64,000 bases of DNA from Chryseobacterium gallinarum (lineage in GTDB: Bacteria > Bacteroidota > Bacteroidia > Flavobacteriales > Weeksellaceae): positions 3,166,001-3,230,000 of the forward strand of contig NZ_CP009928.1 in assembly GCF_001021975.1 (NCBI RefSeq), written 5' to 3'. Shown piece after piece: positions 34,354 through 44,537 of the stretch (positions within the stretch are counted from its first letter, which is position 1; each line of letters opens with the position of its first letter). Under the pieces are notes generated by a model that saw only the letters and a program-made list of their open reading frames with translations, was not told where the DNA came from and searched no databases. A program made the position numbers and the translations under genes.

Positions 34354-37029
34354 ATGAAACGTTATTTCTTTATTTTCGCACTGATGGTGCCCTTTTTGGG
34401 GTTTTCACAGTGGACAAGAACAGAGCTGAGATCTCAGAAAGTTAAAAAGAACCAGGAAAAACTGGAGTTCGCGGGGCTTTATACATTAGATGCCAATACA
34501 CTAAAGCAAAGTTTAAAAAATGCTCCCATGCGTTTTTCCAATGCAAAAGGGACTGTTATTTCCGTTCCCAATGTTCAGGGAAGGCTGGAGGAGTTCCAGG
34601 TCTGGGAATCTTCCAATATGGCTCCGGGATTACAAGCCAGATTTCCGGATATCCGGTCGTATGTAGGGATAGGAATAGAAGATCCTACCGCCTATTTACG
34701 TTTTAGTTTGTCTCCCACAGGATTTTCATCCATGATTATCCGTTCCGGGTTATCTGAATTCATTGAACCTTATACGGAAGACAGGATGGTTTACGCTGTT
34801 TTTGACTCCAATGCAAGAAGGGGACAGGAGAAAGAGCCTTTCGAGTGCTCTACGATGGATGCAGTGAAAAAAAATGCTCCTGTGGAAAAAAAAAACGAAG
34901 CTGTAAATAAAAAAACGGCAGGTTTCAATGTGTTCAGGATGGCACTTTCCTGTACCGGAGAGTATGCAGAATATCATTTAGCCGCTGCAGGTACTTCACC
35001 CAATGCAACGGATGCCCAGAAAAAAGCGGTGGTTCTTGCTGCGATGAACGCCAGCTTAACGAGACTAAACGGTGTTTTTGAAAGAGATTTATCCTTGCAT
35101 TTTAATTTAATAGATAATAATGATGCCATTATATTTCTGGATAAACTCAGCGATCCTTATCCCGATAATGCCGGACCGGATGATGCCAATACCGGGATAA
35201 CCTCAGTGATCAGTGCTTCCAACTTTGATATGGGGCATTTATTAGACAAAAAAAATGCGAATGGGGCAGCTTATCTGGATGCACTGTGCGGAAGCCGGCC
35301 GGGAAGAGGCTGGACAGCCCATAACTTTCCTGAAGGAGATAAGTTTGACGTTGATTATGTTGCCCATGAAATGGGACATCAGATGGGAGCTAACCATACT
35401 TTTACTTATTATTTAAACGGTAGCGGAACCTCGGAAGTAGAGCCGGGAAGTGGAAGTACTATTATGGCTTATACAGGAATTATGGGTGGTGTTTTTGATG
35501 TTCAGTACAATTCTAATGACTATTTCCATACGTATAACCTGACGGAAATTAAAAACAGGATAAGCAGCGTAAGCTGTGGTACCACAACGCCTTTTGGAGT
35601 TGCTGCTCCTACCGTAGATGCCGGTGCCGATTATACCATACCGAAATCCACACCTTACCTGTTAAAAGGAAAAACAAATGATGGAAACACAGCTTCCTAT
35701 ACCTATACATGGGAGCAAATGAACCAGGCAACTAATGCAGAAACAGATGTGTCAAGCCTGGCGTATCCAACTAAGCCGGCGGGTCCTAACTTTAGATCTG
35801 TTGCCCCCAGGAGTACACCGGTAAGATATTTACCTGAGTTTAATCAGGTGTTGGCAGGTGCTTTATCAACCCGTTGGGAATCTGTTTCCAGTGTGGCAAG
35901 AAACCTGAATTTCAGGCTAACGGTAAGAAATAATAATCCTATAGCACCCCAAACAAATAAGGATGATATGGTTGTTACCGTGAATGCCGCAGCAGGTCCT
36001 TTTCAGGTAACAGCACCTACATTCGGACAGTCGCTGAACTCGGGAAATATGGCCAATATAACCTGGGATGTTGCTAATACCAATCAGGCTCCGGTTAATA
36101 CGGCAAATGTTAATATCAAATTATCTACAGATGGTGGACAGACATTTACCACAATAGCTGCCAATACACCAAATGATGGCAATGAACAGATTATGATTCC
36201 TGCAGGATCTACTTCTGCGAATGCATTTATTATGATAGAAGCTGTAGGAAATATCTATTATGCCGTGAGCCCAAGCTTTGTGATTGATTATGTTGTTATG
36301 GGTGAGAACTGTACTACTTATACTTATAGCGGGCCAGCGGTAGCTATCCCTGACGGACCGGGAGGTTCCAATATATCCGCCCCAAGAATTAATGTTCCAT
36401 TGATGGTGAACAATACCGGAACAATTACTAAAATTAAGGTGACTCCTACAGTAACACATCCAAATATAAGACATCTGGCAATAGGTATTGAAAGTCCGGT
36501 AGGTACATCAGCACTTATCTGGAACAGGTTGTGTAACGGAAATTCAGGAATTACAGCTTCATTTAGCGATACGGGGAATGCTGTAGCCTGTGCATCACCG
36601 GTGCAGGGACAAATTAAATCAAATGAACCTTTGAATGTTTTTAAAGGCCATAAAGCTCAGGGAGAATGGAAGCTGTATGCATCGGATAACAGACCAGGAA
36701 GTGTAGGCAGTATTACAGGTTGGTCCCTTGAAGTATGTACCCAGCAGACCCAAACTTTGGAAACCAAAGAAGTGGTATCTCCATTGGCAGATGATATTAA
36801 AATTTATCCTAACCCAAGTGATGGTAACTTCTTTGTGAAATCCCGGAATATAAAAGGAGAAATGAAAGTAACCCTGTTTGATTCCAGCGGAAGACTGATC
36901 TATAATACAGACTATAGAAGTGAAGGTAACCATACCAAAGAATTTAATGTAAATGTTCCGAAAGGAGTGTATATGATAAGCATTAAGTCTTCAAAAGGAG
37001 TATACAACAGCAAGTTGATTATAAAATAA
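34354..37029 (+). CDS. Secreted reprolysin-like metalloprotease with P-domain and T9SS type A tail
   Basis: 891 residues. Signal peptide 1-18 (…VPFLGFSQ); a propeptide-like region to about 190; a metzincin protease domain with the zinc motif HEMGHQMGANH starting at H338 and a Met-turn IMAYTG about 35 residues later; a PKD/Fn-like region; a proprotein-convertase P-like domain (about 650-800, ending TGWSLEVC); and a C-terminal T9SS type A sorting domain (IKIYPNPSDGNFFV…). Should digest extracellular protein after T9SS secretion. Monocistronic, followed by repeat copy B and a terminator. Confidence 0.93.
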   Translation: MKRYFFIFALMVPFLGFSQWTRTELRSQKVKKNQEKLEFAGLYTLDANTLKQSLKNAPMRFSNAKGTVISVPNVQGRLEEFQVWESSNMAPGLQARFPDIRSYVGIGIEDPTAYLRFSLSPTGFSSMIIRSGLSEFIEPYTEDRMVYAVFDSNARRGQEKEPFECSTMDAVKKNAPVEKKNEAVNKKTAGFNVFRMALSCTGEYAEYHLAAAGTSPNATDAQKKAVVLAAMNASLTRLNGVFERDLSLHFNLIDNNDAIIFLDKLSDPYPDNAGPDDANTGITSVISASNFDMGHLLDKKNANGAAYLDALCGSRPGRGWTAHNFPEGDKFDVDYVAHEMGHQMGANHTFTYYLNGSGTSEVEPGSGSTIMAYTGIMGGVFDVQYNSNDYFHTYNLTEIKNRISSVSCGTTTPFGVAAPTVDAGADYTIPKSTPYLLKGKTNDGNTASYTYTWEQMNQATNAETDVSSLAYPTKPAGPNFRSVAPRSTPVRYLPEFNQVLAGALSTRWESVSSVARNLNFRLTVRNNNPIAPQTNKDDMVVTVNAAAGPFQVTAPTFGQSLNSGNMANITWDVANTNQAPVNTANVNIKLSTDGGQTFTTIAANTPNDGNEQIMIPAGSTSANAFIMIEAVGNIYYAVSPSFVIDYVVMGENCTTYTYSGPAVAIPDGPGGSNISAPRINVPLMVNNTGTITKIKVTPTVTHPNIRHLAIGIESPVGTSALIWNRLCNGNSGITASFSDTGNAVACASPVQGQIKSNEPLNVFKGHKAQGEWKLYASDNRPGSVGSITGWSLEVCTQQTQTLETKEVVSPLADDIKIYPNPSDGNFFVKSRNIKGEMKVTLFDSSGRLIYNTDYRSEGNHTKEFNVNVPKGVYMISIKSSKGVYNSKLIIK

Positions 37030-37033
37030 CCTG

Positions 37034-37210
37034 GGTTCGTAAGAAATTAAGTATAAAGGCTGGAAGCTGGAAGAAGATGCTGAAAATTACTTCAGGTATA
37101 ATGACTGGTCAACGACATCATTCATTATTGTAAAGAGGATAAAACAGATTATGGTTATTCTTAGGGCACTATGGCTTTCATCTTCCATCTCAGGCCTCAA
37201 ATCTGATAAA
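37034..37210 (+). repeat. Dispersed intergenic repeat, copy B
   Basis: Starts 5 bases after the metalloprotease stop. It aligns over its full length with the reverse complement of 49363-49545. Shared blocks include GTATAAA-GGCTGGAAG, TATAATGACTGG, TCAACGACATCATTCATT, TATGGTTATTCTT, CATCTTCCATCTC and TCAAATCTGATAA. GGCTGGAAGCTGGAAGA at one end and TCTTCCATCTCAGGCC at the other make the element itself imperfectly palindromic. Confidence 0.8.
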
Positions 37211-37211
37211 C

Positions 37212-37244
37212 AAAAGGATCAGCACCGGCTGGTCCTTTTTGTTT
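37212..37244 (+). terminator. Terminator downstream of repeat copy B
   Basis: CAAAAGGATCAGC pairs with GCTGGTCCTTTTTG (one T-G pair) around ACCG, running into T's. It would end the metalloprotease transcript after the repeat. The rest of the spacer to 37433 shows no further feature. Confidence 0.75.
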
Positions 37245-37433
37245 GCAGTTTATCCTGTTAGATCAGTTGTATAAGAATATTGGTCTGTTTAAATAGAATT
37301 ATGAATTCATTCTCCATTCTTCCTTTTGGCCTTTTTCAGGTTGTAATGATCTTCCGGTTTTTGCTTCAATACAATAAAAAATAGCTTTAAAACTGTTACT
37401 GATGTTGTAAATTGCAGGTTTAAAAAATGAAGA

Positions 37434-38327
37434 ATGAAGAATATCTGTAAAATAGGAATGATTGGTTTGGTTTTCGCATTGGTAAACTGTCAATCAGTAA
37501 ATTATAGCAAAATGTTTTATGAAGGGGTAAAGCCGGAAAAAGTTTCCGATCAGTTCAGTTTTACAGAAGGACCATCCGCGGATAGTGAAGGGAATGTCTA
37601 TTTCACTGACCAGCCCAATGATAAAATTTATTTTTGGGATTGGAAAACCAACCGGATCATTGAATTTTTAGATAAAACGGGAAGGGCAAACGGAACCCAT
37701 TTTGATAAAGATGATAATTTGATTACCTGTTCAGACGATCAGGGGGAAATCTGGAAAATATCAAAAGATAAAAAGGTGGAAGTCCTTTCAAAAGGATTTG
37801 AAGGAAAGAGGCTAAACGGCCCCAACGATGTATGGAATGATGCTTCTGGAGGCATGTATTTTACTGATCCTTTGTATGAAAGAGACTATTGGGTCAATTT
37901 TAAGCAGGAACTGTTTCATAAAAGTTTGTACTACAGAAGTAAGGAGGGTAAGATTTCCAGGCTGGAAACTTTTACCCAGCCTAATGGAATCATAGGAAGT
38001 GAAAAACTGAAAAAATTATATGTTTCAGACATTGATGCCGGAAAAACTTATGTTTATGACATTTTGGGAGAGGGTAAGCTGTCAGGGAAAAGGCTTTTTT
38101 GTGAAATGGGATCAGATGGAATGACGTTGGATAAGCATGGGAACCTTTATTTAACCGGTGACGGGGTGCATGTTTTTAACCGTGAGGGAAAAAAGATGTA
38201 TCATATTTCCATTCCTGAAGAATGGACATCCAATGTGACTTTCGGAGGTGAAAATAACAATGTTTTATTCATAACCGCCTCAAAATCGGTGTATACTTTT
38301 CCGACGAGAGTGAGAGGGATAAAATAA
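37434..38327 (+). CDS. SMP-30/gluconolactonase-type lipoprotein
   Basis: 297 residues; lipoprotein signal with Cys at about 19 (FALVNCQS). The rest is a six-bladed SMP-30/LRE propeller: FTEGPSADSEGNVYFTDQ, LNGPNDVWNDASGGMYFTDP, QPNGIIGS, LYVSDIDAGKTYVYD and GSDGMTLDKHGNLYLTG, which contain the metal-binding Glu, Asn and Asp residues of the family. Probably hydrolyses a sugar lactone or related ester at the envelope; the exact substrate is unknown. Monocistronic. Confidence 0.87.
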   Translation: MKNICKIGMIGLVFALVNCQSVNYSKMFYEGVKPEKVSDQFSFTEGPSADSEGNVYFTDQPNDKIYFWDWKTNRIIEFLDKTGRANGTHFDKDDNLITCSDDQGEIWKISKDKKVEVLSKGFEGKRLNGPNDVWNDASGGMYFTDPLYERDYWVNFKQELFHKSLYYRSKEGKISRLETFTQPNGIIGSEKLKKLYVSDIDAGKTYVYDILGEGKLSGKRLFCEMGSDGMTLDKHGNLYLTGDGVHVFNREGKKMYHISIPEEWTSNVTFGGENNNVLFITASKSVYTFPTRVRGIK

Positions 38328-38344
38328 ATGATAAAGGAATATAA

Positions 38345-38388
38345 AAAAGCGCTCAAAAGTTTGTTTCAAGAGACTTTTGAGCGCTTTT
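38345..38388. terminator. Bidirectional terminator, 16-bp perfect stem
   Basis: AAAAGCGCTCAAAAGT and its exact complement flank a 12-base loop, with A's before and T's after. It lies after the SMP-30-like gene. Confidence 0.85.
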
Positions 38389-38635
38389 GCTATATTGTAA
38401 ACCTTTTGCCACCCCTCCGGAGAAGGGGAATGATTACGTCTTCAATTGAATATTTGTAGCAGTATCACATCAATGAAAATCGGAGATTTTCAAAAACTTA
38501 TGTGAACTTTATATCTGCAAAGCTTTCTAACTTAAATAACTTAGATGTTTAAATCTTTTGTGACTTTTGTGGTTTGCAAACTATTGATATAGTTTTACTT
38601 CGTTCACAATAACAATGGTTTATCGAGTTGAAGCC

Positions 38636-39943
38636 TTAATAAGCAACCTCCATTTTCACTTTTTTTCCCTTCAGTTTTTCATTCTGAAGCTTTCTCAAAA
38701 CAGCATTCACCTTATTTCTGGCAACCGCTACATAAGAAGTCGTATCTTTTACCTCAATAATACCCACCTCTTCTTTTTGTAATTCGCCTTTTTTAAGCAA
38801 ATAGCCTGCAATATCCACTTTATTGACCTTGTCTTTTTTTCCTGCACTGATGTAAATCGTCTGGAAAGGCGTTTTTTGCGGGACTTTGGTAAATCCGGCG
38901 ACACTTTCTTCAGGGGTATTGCTTTTAATGAATGGAAAATTTTCCTCTTCTGTCATAATCAGATAGACAAATCCTTTGGCGTTCATTCTTGCGGTACGGC
39001 CATTTCTGTGGATGAAAGCATCTTCTTTTGGAGGAAGCTGATAATGAACAATAGATTCCACTTCAGGAATATCAAGTCCACGAGCAGCAAGATCCGTTGT
39101 AATAAGAATTCTGGCGGAATCATTTCTGAATTTCAGTAAAGCACGCTCCCTTTCATCCTGCTCCATTCCGCCATGGAATGTTTCCCTATCAATTCCCATC
39201 TGATGCAGTAGTTCCGAAATACGGTCTACAGCGTCACGGTGATTACAGAATATCAGGGTTCTTTTGTTCCCGATTTTACAGACAAGGTTGAACAAGGTAT
39301 CCAGTTTTTCTTCCGGAATTGTCATTACTTTTCTCAGCTGAATATCAGGTTTTACTTCCTTTTCTTTAAGGAAATTGATGATTTTCTCCTTTTTTAATCC
39401 TGTAAATGCAGGAATTTCATCCATTACGGTTGCAGAAGTAAGAATTCTTTGTGAGACGCCTTTCAATGAATTGATGATAAACTCCATATCATCGTGAAAC
39501 CCTAGTTCCAATGCCTTGTCAAACTCATCCAGAACCAATGTTGTAATGGTTTCCGGATCAAAATTATTATTTCGTATGTGATAAGCGACCCTTCCCGGAG
39601 TTCCGATCAGAACAGCCGGAGCTTCAATTAAATTGTTGACCTCAATTTTTTTATCATGACCACCATAGCAAACGGAAACTTTGAAATCCGTACCCATAGC
39701 TTTAAAAACCTGCTCGATCTGTAATGCCAGTTCTCTGGCAGGAACCAGGATCAATGCCTGCACGCCCTGAACATTCCTTTTCAGATTTCTGAGAACCGGA
39801 AATAAAAAGGCAAGGGTCTTTCCTGATCCAGTAGGGGAAAGCAGGACAATATCCGTATGGTCCTCAGAGGCTTTATAAGTAGATTTCTGCATCTGATTCA
39901 TATCCTGAATCTGCAGTTTTTGATAAATTGATTGTAGTTCCAT
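38636..39943 (-). CDS. DEAD-box RNA helicase, DbpA-like
   Basis: 435 residues. Helicase motifs: Q-motif-like NQMQKSTY, SPTGSGKT (Walker A, about 36-43), PARELA, GTPGR, DEFD (a variant of DEAD), SAT, FHGGMEQDERERAL, TTDLAARGLDIP and HRNGRTAR. The last ~75 residues are a DbpA-type RNA-binding domain (TIYISAGKKDKVNKVDIAGYLLKKG … SYVAVARN). DbpA helicases act in 50S ribosome assembly and bind 23S rRNA; that role is assigned by homology. It is monocistronic and convergent with the SMP-30-like gene. Confidence 0.9.
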   Translation of the reverse strand: MELQSIYQKLQIQDMNQMQKSTYKASEDHTDIVLLSPTGSGKTLAFLFPVLRNLKRNVQGVQALILVPARELALQIEQVFKAMGTDFKVSVCYGGHDKKIEVNNLIEAPAVLIGTPGRVAYHIRNNNFDPETITTLVLDEFDKALELGFHDDMEFIINSLKGVSQRILTSATVMDEIPAFTGLKKEKIINFLKEKEVKPDIQLRKVMTIPEEKLDTLFNLVCKIGNKRTLIFCNHRDAVDRISELLHQMGIDRETFHGGMEQDERERALLKFRNDSARILITTDLAARGLDIPEVESIVHYQLPPKEDAFIHRNGRTARMNAKGFVYLIMTEEENFPFIKSNTPEESVAGFTKVPQKTPFQTIYISAGKKDKVNKVDIAGYLLKKGELQKEEVGIIEVKDTTSYVAVARNKVNAVLRKLQNEKLKGKKVKMEVAY

Positions 39944-40079
39944 GCTGCAAAGGTAGTGAATTAGGCCATAGGTTACAGGAGTACAGTTTTAGGATGGCTG
40001 ATAGTTGAGTGACTCAAGGCCATGATGATATAAAGTTTGACTCTTACCGCAGTCTCATATCTTGGCTTGTCATTGTTAT

Positions 40080-40095
40080 TTACGGTTTACCGTAA
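40080..40095. promoter_or_regulatory. Palindrome in the type III R-M promoter region
   Basis: TTACGGT-TT-ACCGTAA, a perfect 7-bp inverted repeat 21 bases upstream of the -7-like box at 40117 and so overlapping the expected -33 position. It could be an operator; no controller gene is seen next to it. Confidence 0.4.
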
Positions 40096-40116
40096 TGTCC
40101 TGACAGTTTTTGATAA

Positions 40117-40124
40117 TAGATTTG
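40117..40124 (+). promoter_or_regulatory. Candidate -7 box for the mod-res operon
   Basis: TAGATTTG fits TAnnTTTG, 20 bases before the mod start codon. Confidence 0.45.
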
Positions 40125-40144
40125 AGGTAATAAAATACAATACC

Positions 40145-41851
40145 ATGAAACTTTATCAAACCCTTGAAAGGCAGATTAAAAAAGAACCTAATTACGTTTC
40201 CGATAACGGAGAAATTAAAAAATGGGTGGTCCTGAATAAAGCACAGAATTTTGATGAAGAACTGATCGGGCTGCTGTTGGATGATCCCGATCTGAAGGAA
40301 AAATTTTTTGTGAAAGTAAAAAATGTCCGGGTATTTAAACAAAATCTTTTTATCCGGTTTCTTGAGCAGAAAAACTATCTGAATGACAGTTATACCCAAT
40401 TCAAAAACAAAGTAGGGTTAACGATTGATGGTAAACATCTGAAACAACGCAATGAAGTCTCATTGGTCTGGCCATTTAAAGACTGTATCCTTGAAGGCGG
40501 ACAAAGCCGTGAAGAAGATAAAAGAGAAGAGATCTTTTTTAATGAAACCCTGGCACAGGACGAAATCACAGAACTGCTTGATCCAAAAGTATTAACCAAT
40601 GCCAAACGGTTTGACCGGGATGGTGAACATTCTTTTGACGGATTTAACCGTGACGAAAACGGAACCATTACCGATAACCTGATTATCAAAGGAAACAATC
40701 TGTTAGCATTACATTCTCTGAAAAAGGAATTTGCAGGTAAGGTGAAGCTGATTTATATAGATCCGCCGTATAATACCGGAGGTGATTCTTTTAATTATAA
40801 TGATAATTTTAATCATTCTACTTGGTTGACTTTTATGAAAAATAGGCTAGAGGTTGCAAAAAGTTTACTTACAGATGATGGAAGTATACTAGTTCAGGCG
40901 GATTGGAATGAAATACACTATTTAAAAGTCTTATTGGATTCTGTTTTCAATAGAGAAAACTTTAGAAATGAAATAATTTGGGCCTACCATGGACCTGGAT
41001 CTCCTAAAATGAAGCAATATAACAGAAAACATGATAATATTTTATGGTATTCAAAGTCTAATTCTGATTGGATTTTCAATGGAGATGAAGTCCGGATGTC
41101 ATCAGAAGTGCACGTTGGTGGTTTTAACAATGAAATGAATATAAATGTAAGTAATGAATACACTGATAGGGGAAAAATCCCTGAGGATTGGTGGGAAATG
41201 GGCAGAGATAAAGAGGAGTTTGTAGAAGAAATGTCTAATCTCTATGATGAATATGCAAAAATCAAAGACAAAAATTGGTGGAAAATGGCTGTTGCAGCAA
41301 GAATTAGAGTGGATGGTAAAAAAAGATCAGGCTATCTAACTGAAAAGCCATATAAACTTATAGAAAGATTTATCAAAGCTCATACAAATAAAAATGATAT
41401 TATACTGGACTTTTTTGCAGGAAGCGGAACCACAGGTTTTGTTTCGGATTATCTGAGCCGGCAGTTTATTTTGGTTGAGCAACTTGAAAATACGCATAAA
41501 ATCATTAAGGACAGATTCGAAGGAATTAATTATACCTATCTCGAACTCAAAAAATACAACCAAACCTTTATAGAAAAAATAGAAAAGGCAAAAGATGAAG
41601 AAACACTTCTTCACATCTGGGAAGAGATGAAAGCCAGATCTTTTCTCAACTATAATGTAGATATCCAAAGGCAGGAGCAATGTATAGAAGACTTTAAAGC
41701 ATTAAGCCTTAAAGAACAAAAGCACCACCTTTGTGAACTGCTCGACAAGAACCAGCTCTATGTCAATCTCTCTTCTCTTAACGATCAAAACTTTGAATGT
41801 ACTCCGGAAGAGCGAAAAGTGACTCAGGAATTTTATCAACTTAAAAACTAA
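40145..41851 (+). CDS. mod: Type III restriction-modification methyltransferase (Mod)
   Basis: 568 residues from ATG 40145. A longer frame from TTG 40037 is rejected because it reads through the promoter and palindrome. N6-adenine methyltransferase of the beta class: motif IV DPPYNT at residue 206 precedes motif I FFAGSGTTG at about 423, with the target-recognition region between them (about 260-400). It modifies the recognition site on one strand and is also required for restriction by its Res partner, 3 bases downstream. The recognition sequence cannot be read from the protein. No phase-variation repeat tract is visible. Confidence 0.92.
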   Translation: MKLYQTLERQIKKEPNYVSDNGEIKKWVVLNKAQNFDEELIGLLLDDPDLKEKFFVKVKNVRVFKQNLFIRFLEQKNYLNDSYTQFKNKVGLTIDGKHLKQRNEVSLVWPFKDCILEGGQSREEDKREEIFFNETLAQDEITELLDPKVLTNAKRFDRDGEHSFDGFNRDENGTITDNLIIKGNNLLALHSLKKEFAGKVKLIYIDPPYNTGGDSFNYNDNFNHSTWLTFMKNRLEVAKSLLTDDGSILVQADWNEIHYLKVLLDSVFNRENFRNEIIWAYHGPGSPKMKQYNRKHDNILWYSKSNSDWIFNGDEVRMSSEVHVGGFNNEMNINVSNEYTDRGKIPEDWWEMGRDKEEFVEEMSNLYDEYAKIKDKNWWKMAVAARIRVDGKKRSGYLTEKPYKLIERFIKAHTNKNDIILDFFAGSGTTGFVSDYLSRQFILVEQLENTHKIIKDRFEGINYTYLELKKYNQTFIEKIEKAKDEETLLHIWEEMKARSFLNYNVDIQRQEQCIEDFKALSLKEQKHHLCELLDKNQLYVNLSSLNDQNFECTPEERKVTQEFYQLKN

Positions 41852-41854
41852 ATC

Positions 41855-44407
41855 ATGACATTTTTACACGAGATATTCAATAATCCGTTTGCTCATAAGG
41901 CATTGGCGGAATTTGATTTACCCAACGGCATCACTGACAATCTGAGATTTGGGATTCGCCCTTATCAGGAAGAAGCATTCAGGCGCTATTTATATACCGA
42001 ACACGAAGATTTTGAAGGAAAACCAGGGAAACCTCTTCACCTTCTTTATAATATGGCGACAGGAAGCGGGAAAACCTTGATCATGGGAGGCTTGATGCTC
42101 CATCTTTATGAAAAAGGATACCGTAACTTTTTGTTTTTTGTTAACAGCAATAATATTATTCAGAAAACGAAGGATAATTTTCTTAATCCTCAGACCTCCA
42201 AATATTTATTCCGGGATAAAATCGTGATCAATGGTAAAGAAGTCTTTTTGAAGCAGATAGATAATTTTGATGAATCAGATCATGAAAATATCAACATCAA
42301 ATTTACCACCATCCAGCAGCTTCATATTGATTTAAACAATAGCAAAGAAAATAGTGTTACCTATGAGGATTTTCAGGACAAGAAAATCGTTCTGATTGCC
42401 GATGAGGCGCATCACCTGAACAGTGGTACCAAAAGCGGCAACCTGTTTGGAAGCTGGGAAGAAACCGTTTTACAGATCCTGCACCAGGATTTTGAAAATA
42501 TCCTGCTGGAATTTACGGCAACTCTAGATTATGAAAGCCGGGAAATTACCGGGAAATACAAAGATAAAGTTATTTATAAGTATGACCTTGCCCAGTTCAG
42601 GAATGATAAGTTCTCCAAGGAAATCAATCTGGTCCGCTCCCTGTATGATGAAAAAGAAAGGATTATTCAGGCTTTGATTCTGAATTTGTACCGCCAGGAG
42701 CTGGCCACCATTCATCATATTAATCTGAAACCCGTTATTCTTTTTAAAGCTAAAAAGACCATCAGGGAATCTGAACAGAATAAGGAAAATTTTCATAAGC
42801 TGATAGAGGATCTGTCTGAAGCAATGGTGGATAAGATCAGAAAAACATCTGCGGTTCCCGTTGTTCAAAAAGCTTTTGAGTTTTTCGAAGCCAGCAATAT
42901 ATCAGAAAGTGAAATAGTAAAACGGATACAGGCTTATTTCAGGGAAGAAAACTGCCTGAGTGCCAATAATGACTCCGAAGCGGAAAAAAATCAGATTCTG
43001 CTTAACACCCTGGAAGACGAAAATAACCCTATCCGTGCTGTATTTGCAGTTCAGAAGCTCAATGAAGGCTGGGATGTCCTCAATTTGTTTGATATTGTAA
43101 GGTTATACGAAGACCGTGATGGAAAAGAGGGTAACCCGGGAAAAACCACCCTTTCTGAAGCTCAGCTAATAGGCCGTGGAGCAAGATATTATCCTTTCGC
43201 TGTGAAAGAAGGAGATGATAAATTTGTAAGGAAATATGACAATGATATTTCAAATGATCTGAAAATCTTGGAGGAATTATATTACCATACCAAAGAAGAC
43301 AGTCGTTATATTTCCGAACTTAAAAAAGCATTGGTAGACTCCGGGATCTATGAAGATGAAGCCAACCTTGAAACCAAACAGCTAAAACTGAAAGCAGCAT
43401 TTAAGGCCTCTGAATTCTATAAAAAAGGTGTGGTTTTTTCCAATAAAAAAATCCCCAAAAATCTTACACATATAAAGTCTTTTAAAGATTTGGGTATTAG
43501 TAAGCCTAAGTTCAGCTACCAGCTTTCTTCAGGAAGTGGGAAAACTTCCAATGTGTTTTTTGAATTGGAAAAATCGGTTCCACTTGATGATGGTATTAAG
43601 TCTGAAGGTGTCAGGATTCAGGATATTCAGAAACATGTGGTCAGATATGCCTTAAGCAGGAATCCGTTTTATTACTTTGATAACCTTTCACGTTATTTTC
43701 CGCATATCGCATCCATCCAGGATTTTATAGAGGATGAGAAGTATCTGGGAGGTATGGAAATCATATTCTACGGGACCCGGAGCCGTCTTCAGGAAATTTC
43801 GCATTTTGATTACCTTCAGGCGCTGAATGGATTACTGCAAAATATAGAAGCAGATATTAAACATAACACTCCGGATTATGAAGGCTCTGCATTTCGGGCA
43901 CAGCCTCTCCATCAGGTTTTCAGGGATAAAGAAATCAGGGTTACAAAAGGTAGTGAAAGGGCAGAAGGGCAGGAGCATTTGGTTTCAGGTGAAGCCTGGT
44001 ATGCTTACAATGCCAATTACGGGACCATTGAAGAAAAACGGTTTGTAGAATTGTTTTCCAGGCGCTTCAAAGGGTTGAATCAGAAGTTTCAGAACATTCA
44101 TCTGATCCGTAATGAAAGGGAAATTAAGATCTTTGATAAGCTGGGGCGTGCTTTTGAGCCGGATTTTATCCTGTTTTGTAGCCAGAAGAAAGATAAACAG
44201 CTGACTTACCAGGTTTTTATAGAGCCGAAAGGAACACATCTGCTGGATTATGATAGATGGAAAGAAGATTTTTTAAGGGAAATGGGAGGGAAGAAGAAAA
44301 CCATTACATTTCATACAGACCAATATTTGATAACTGCGGTACCATTCTATAATCATGAAACGGAAAAAGAATTTGAAAGGGCATTAGATGAAACACTGAT
44401 GAACTGA
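41855..44407 (+). CDS. res: Type III restriction endonuclease helicase subunit (Res)
   Basis: 850 residues. SF2 ATPase motifs: Walker A ATGSGKT (68-74), DEAHH (about 182), and late helicase motifs (AVFAVQKLNEGWDVLNLFDIV, QLIGRGARYYPF). The C-terminus carries a PD-(D/E)xK endonuclease core, FEPDF about residue 767 and EPKGTH about 790. Works with Mod to cleave unmodified DNA after ATP-driven diffusion between two inversely oriented sites. Full family length with all key motifs, so the system looks functional. Confidence 0.92.
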   Translation: MTFLHEIFNNPFAHKALAEFDLPNGITDNLRFGIRPYQEEAFRRYLYTEHEDFEGKPGKPLHLLYNMATGSGKTLIMGGLMLHLYEKGYRNFLFFVNSNNIIQKTKDNFLNPQTSKYLFRDKIVINGKEVFLKQIDNFDESDHENINIKFTTIQQLHIDLNNSKENSVTYEDFQDKKIVLIADEAHHLNSGTKSGNLFGSWEETVLQILHQDFENILLEFTATLDYESREITGKYKDKVIYKYDLAQFRNDKFSKEINLVRSLYDEKERIIQALILNLYRQELATIHHINLKPVILFKAKKTIRESEQNKENFHKLIEDLSEAMVDKIRKTSAVPVVQKAFEFFEASNISESEIVKRIQAYFREENCLSANNDSEAEKNQILLNTLEDENNPIRAVFAVQKLNEGWDVLNLFDIVRLYEDRDGKEGNPGKTTLSEAQLIGRGARYYPFAVKEGDDKFVRKYDNDISNDLKILEELYYHTKEDSRYISELKKALVDSGIYEDEANLETKQLKLKAAFKASEFYKKGVVFSNKKIPKNLTHIKSFKDLGISKPKFSYQLSSGSGKTSNVFFELEKSVPLDDGIKSEGVRIQDIQKHVVRYALSRNPFYYFDNLSRYFPHIASIQDFIEDEKYLGGMEIIFYGTRSRLQEISHFDYLQALNGLLQNIEADIKHNTPDYEGSAFRAQPLHQVFRDKEIRVTKGSERAEGQEHLVSGEAWYAYNANYGTIEEKRFVELFSRRFKGLNQKFQNIHLIRNEREIKIFDKLGRAFEPDFILFCSQKKDKQLTYQVFIEPKGTHLLDYDRWKEDFLREMGGKKKTITFHTDQYLITAVPFYNHETEKEFERALDETLMN

Positions 44408-44506
44408 TCCCGTGACTTTCCCTTTTTTAAATTAAAAAAATCTAATCTTTTGATGTAAATATTGATATTCAGTGTTTTAAAGAGGAAGTATGAAACAGAA
44501 TAACTA

Positions 44507-44537
44507 TTGCTTATCTCAAATAAATATAGTATCTTTG
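44507..44537 (+). promoter_or_regulatory. Promoter of rpsA
   Basis: TTG (44507-44509), 20-base spacer, TATCTTTG (44530-44537): a near-perfect Bacteroidota housekeeping promoter. The deduced leader of about 110 bases before the ATG at 44657 is long for this genome and contains complementary GGTCT/AGACC segments. Confidence 0.8.

Noticed and set aside
38389..38635. Possible gene or repeat between the SMP-30-like and helicase genes
   Set aside because: Only short, low-complexity segments and a CCCCTCCGGAGAAGGGG-type hairpin were seen; not enough for a feature without other copies to compare.
40037..40144. 36-codon N-terminal extension of Mod from a TTG codon
   Set aside because: It would be translated through the promoter and palindrome, and MKLYQTLERQI at 40145 is a normal Mod start.
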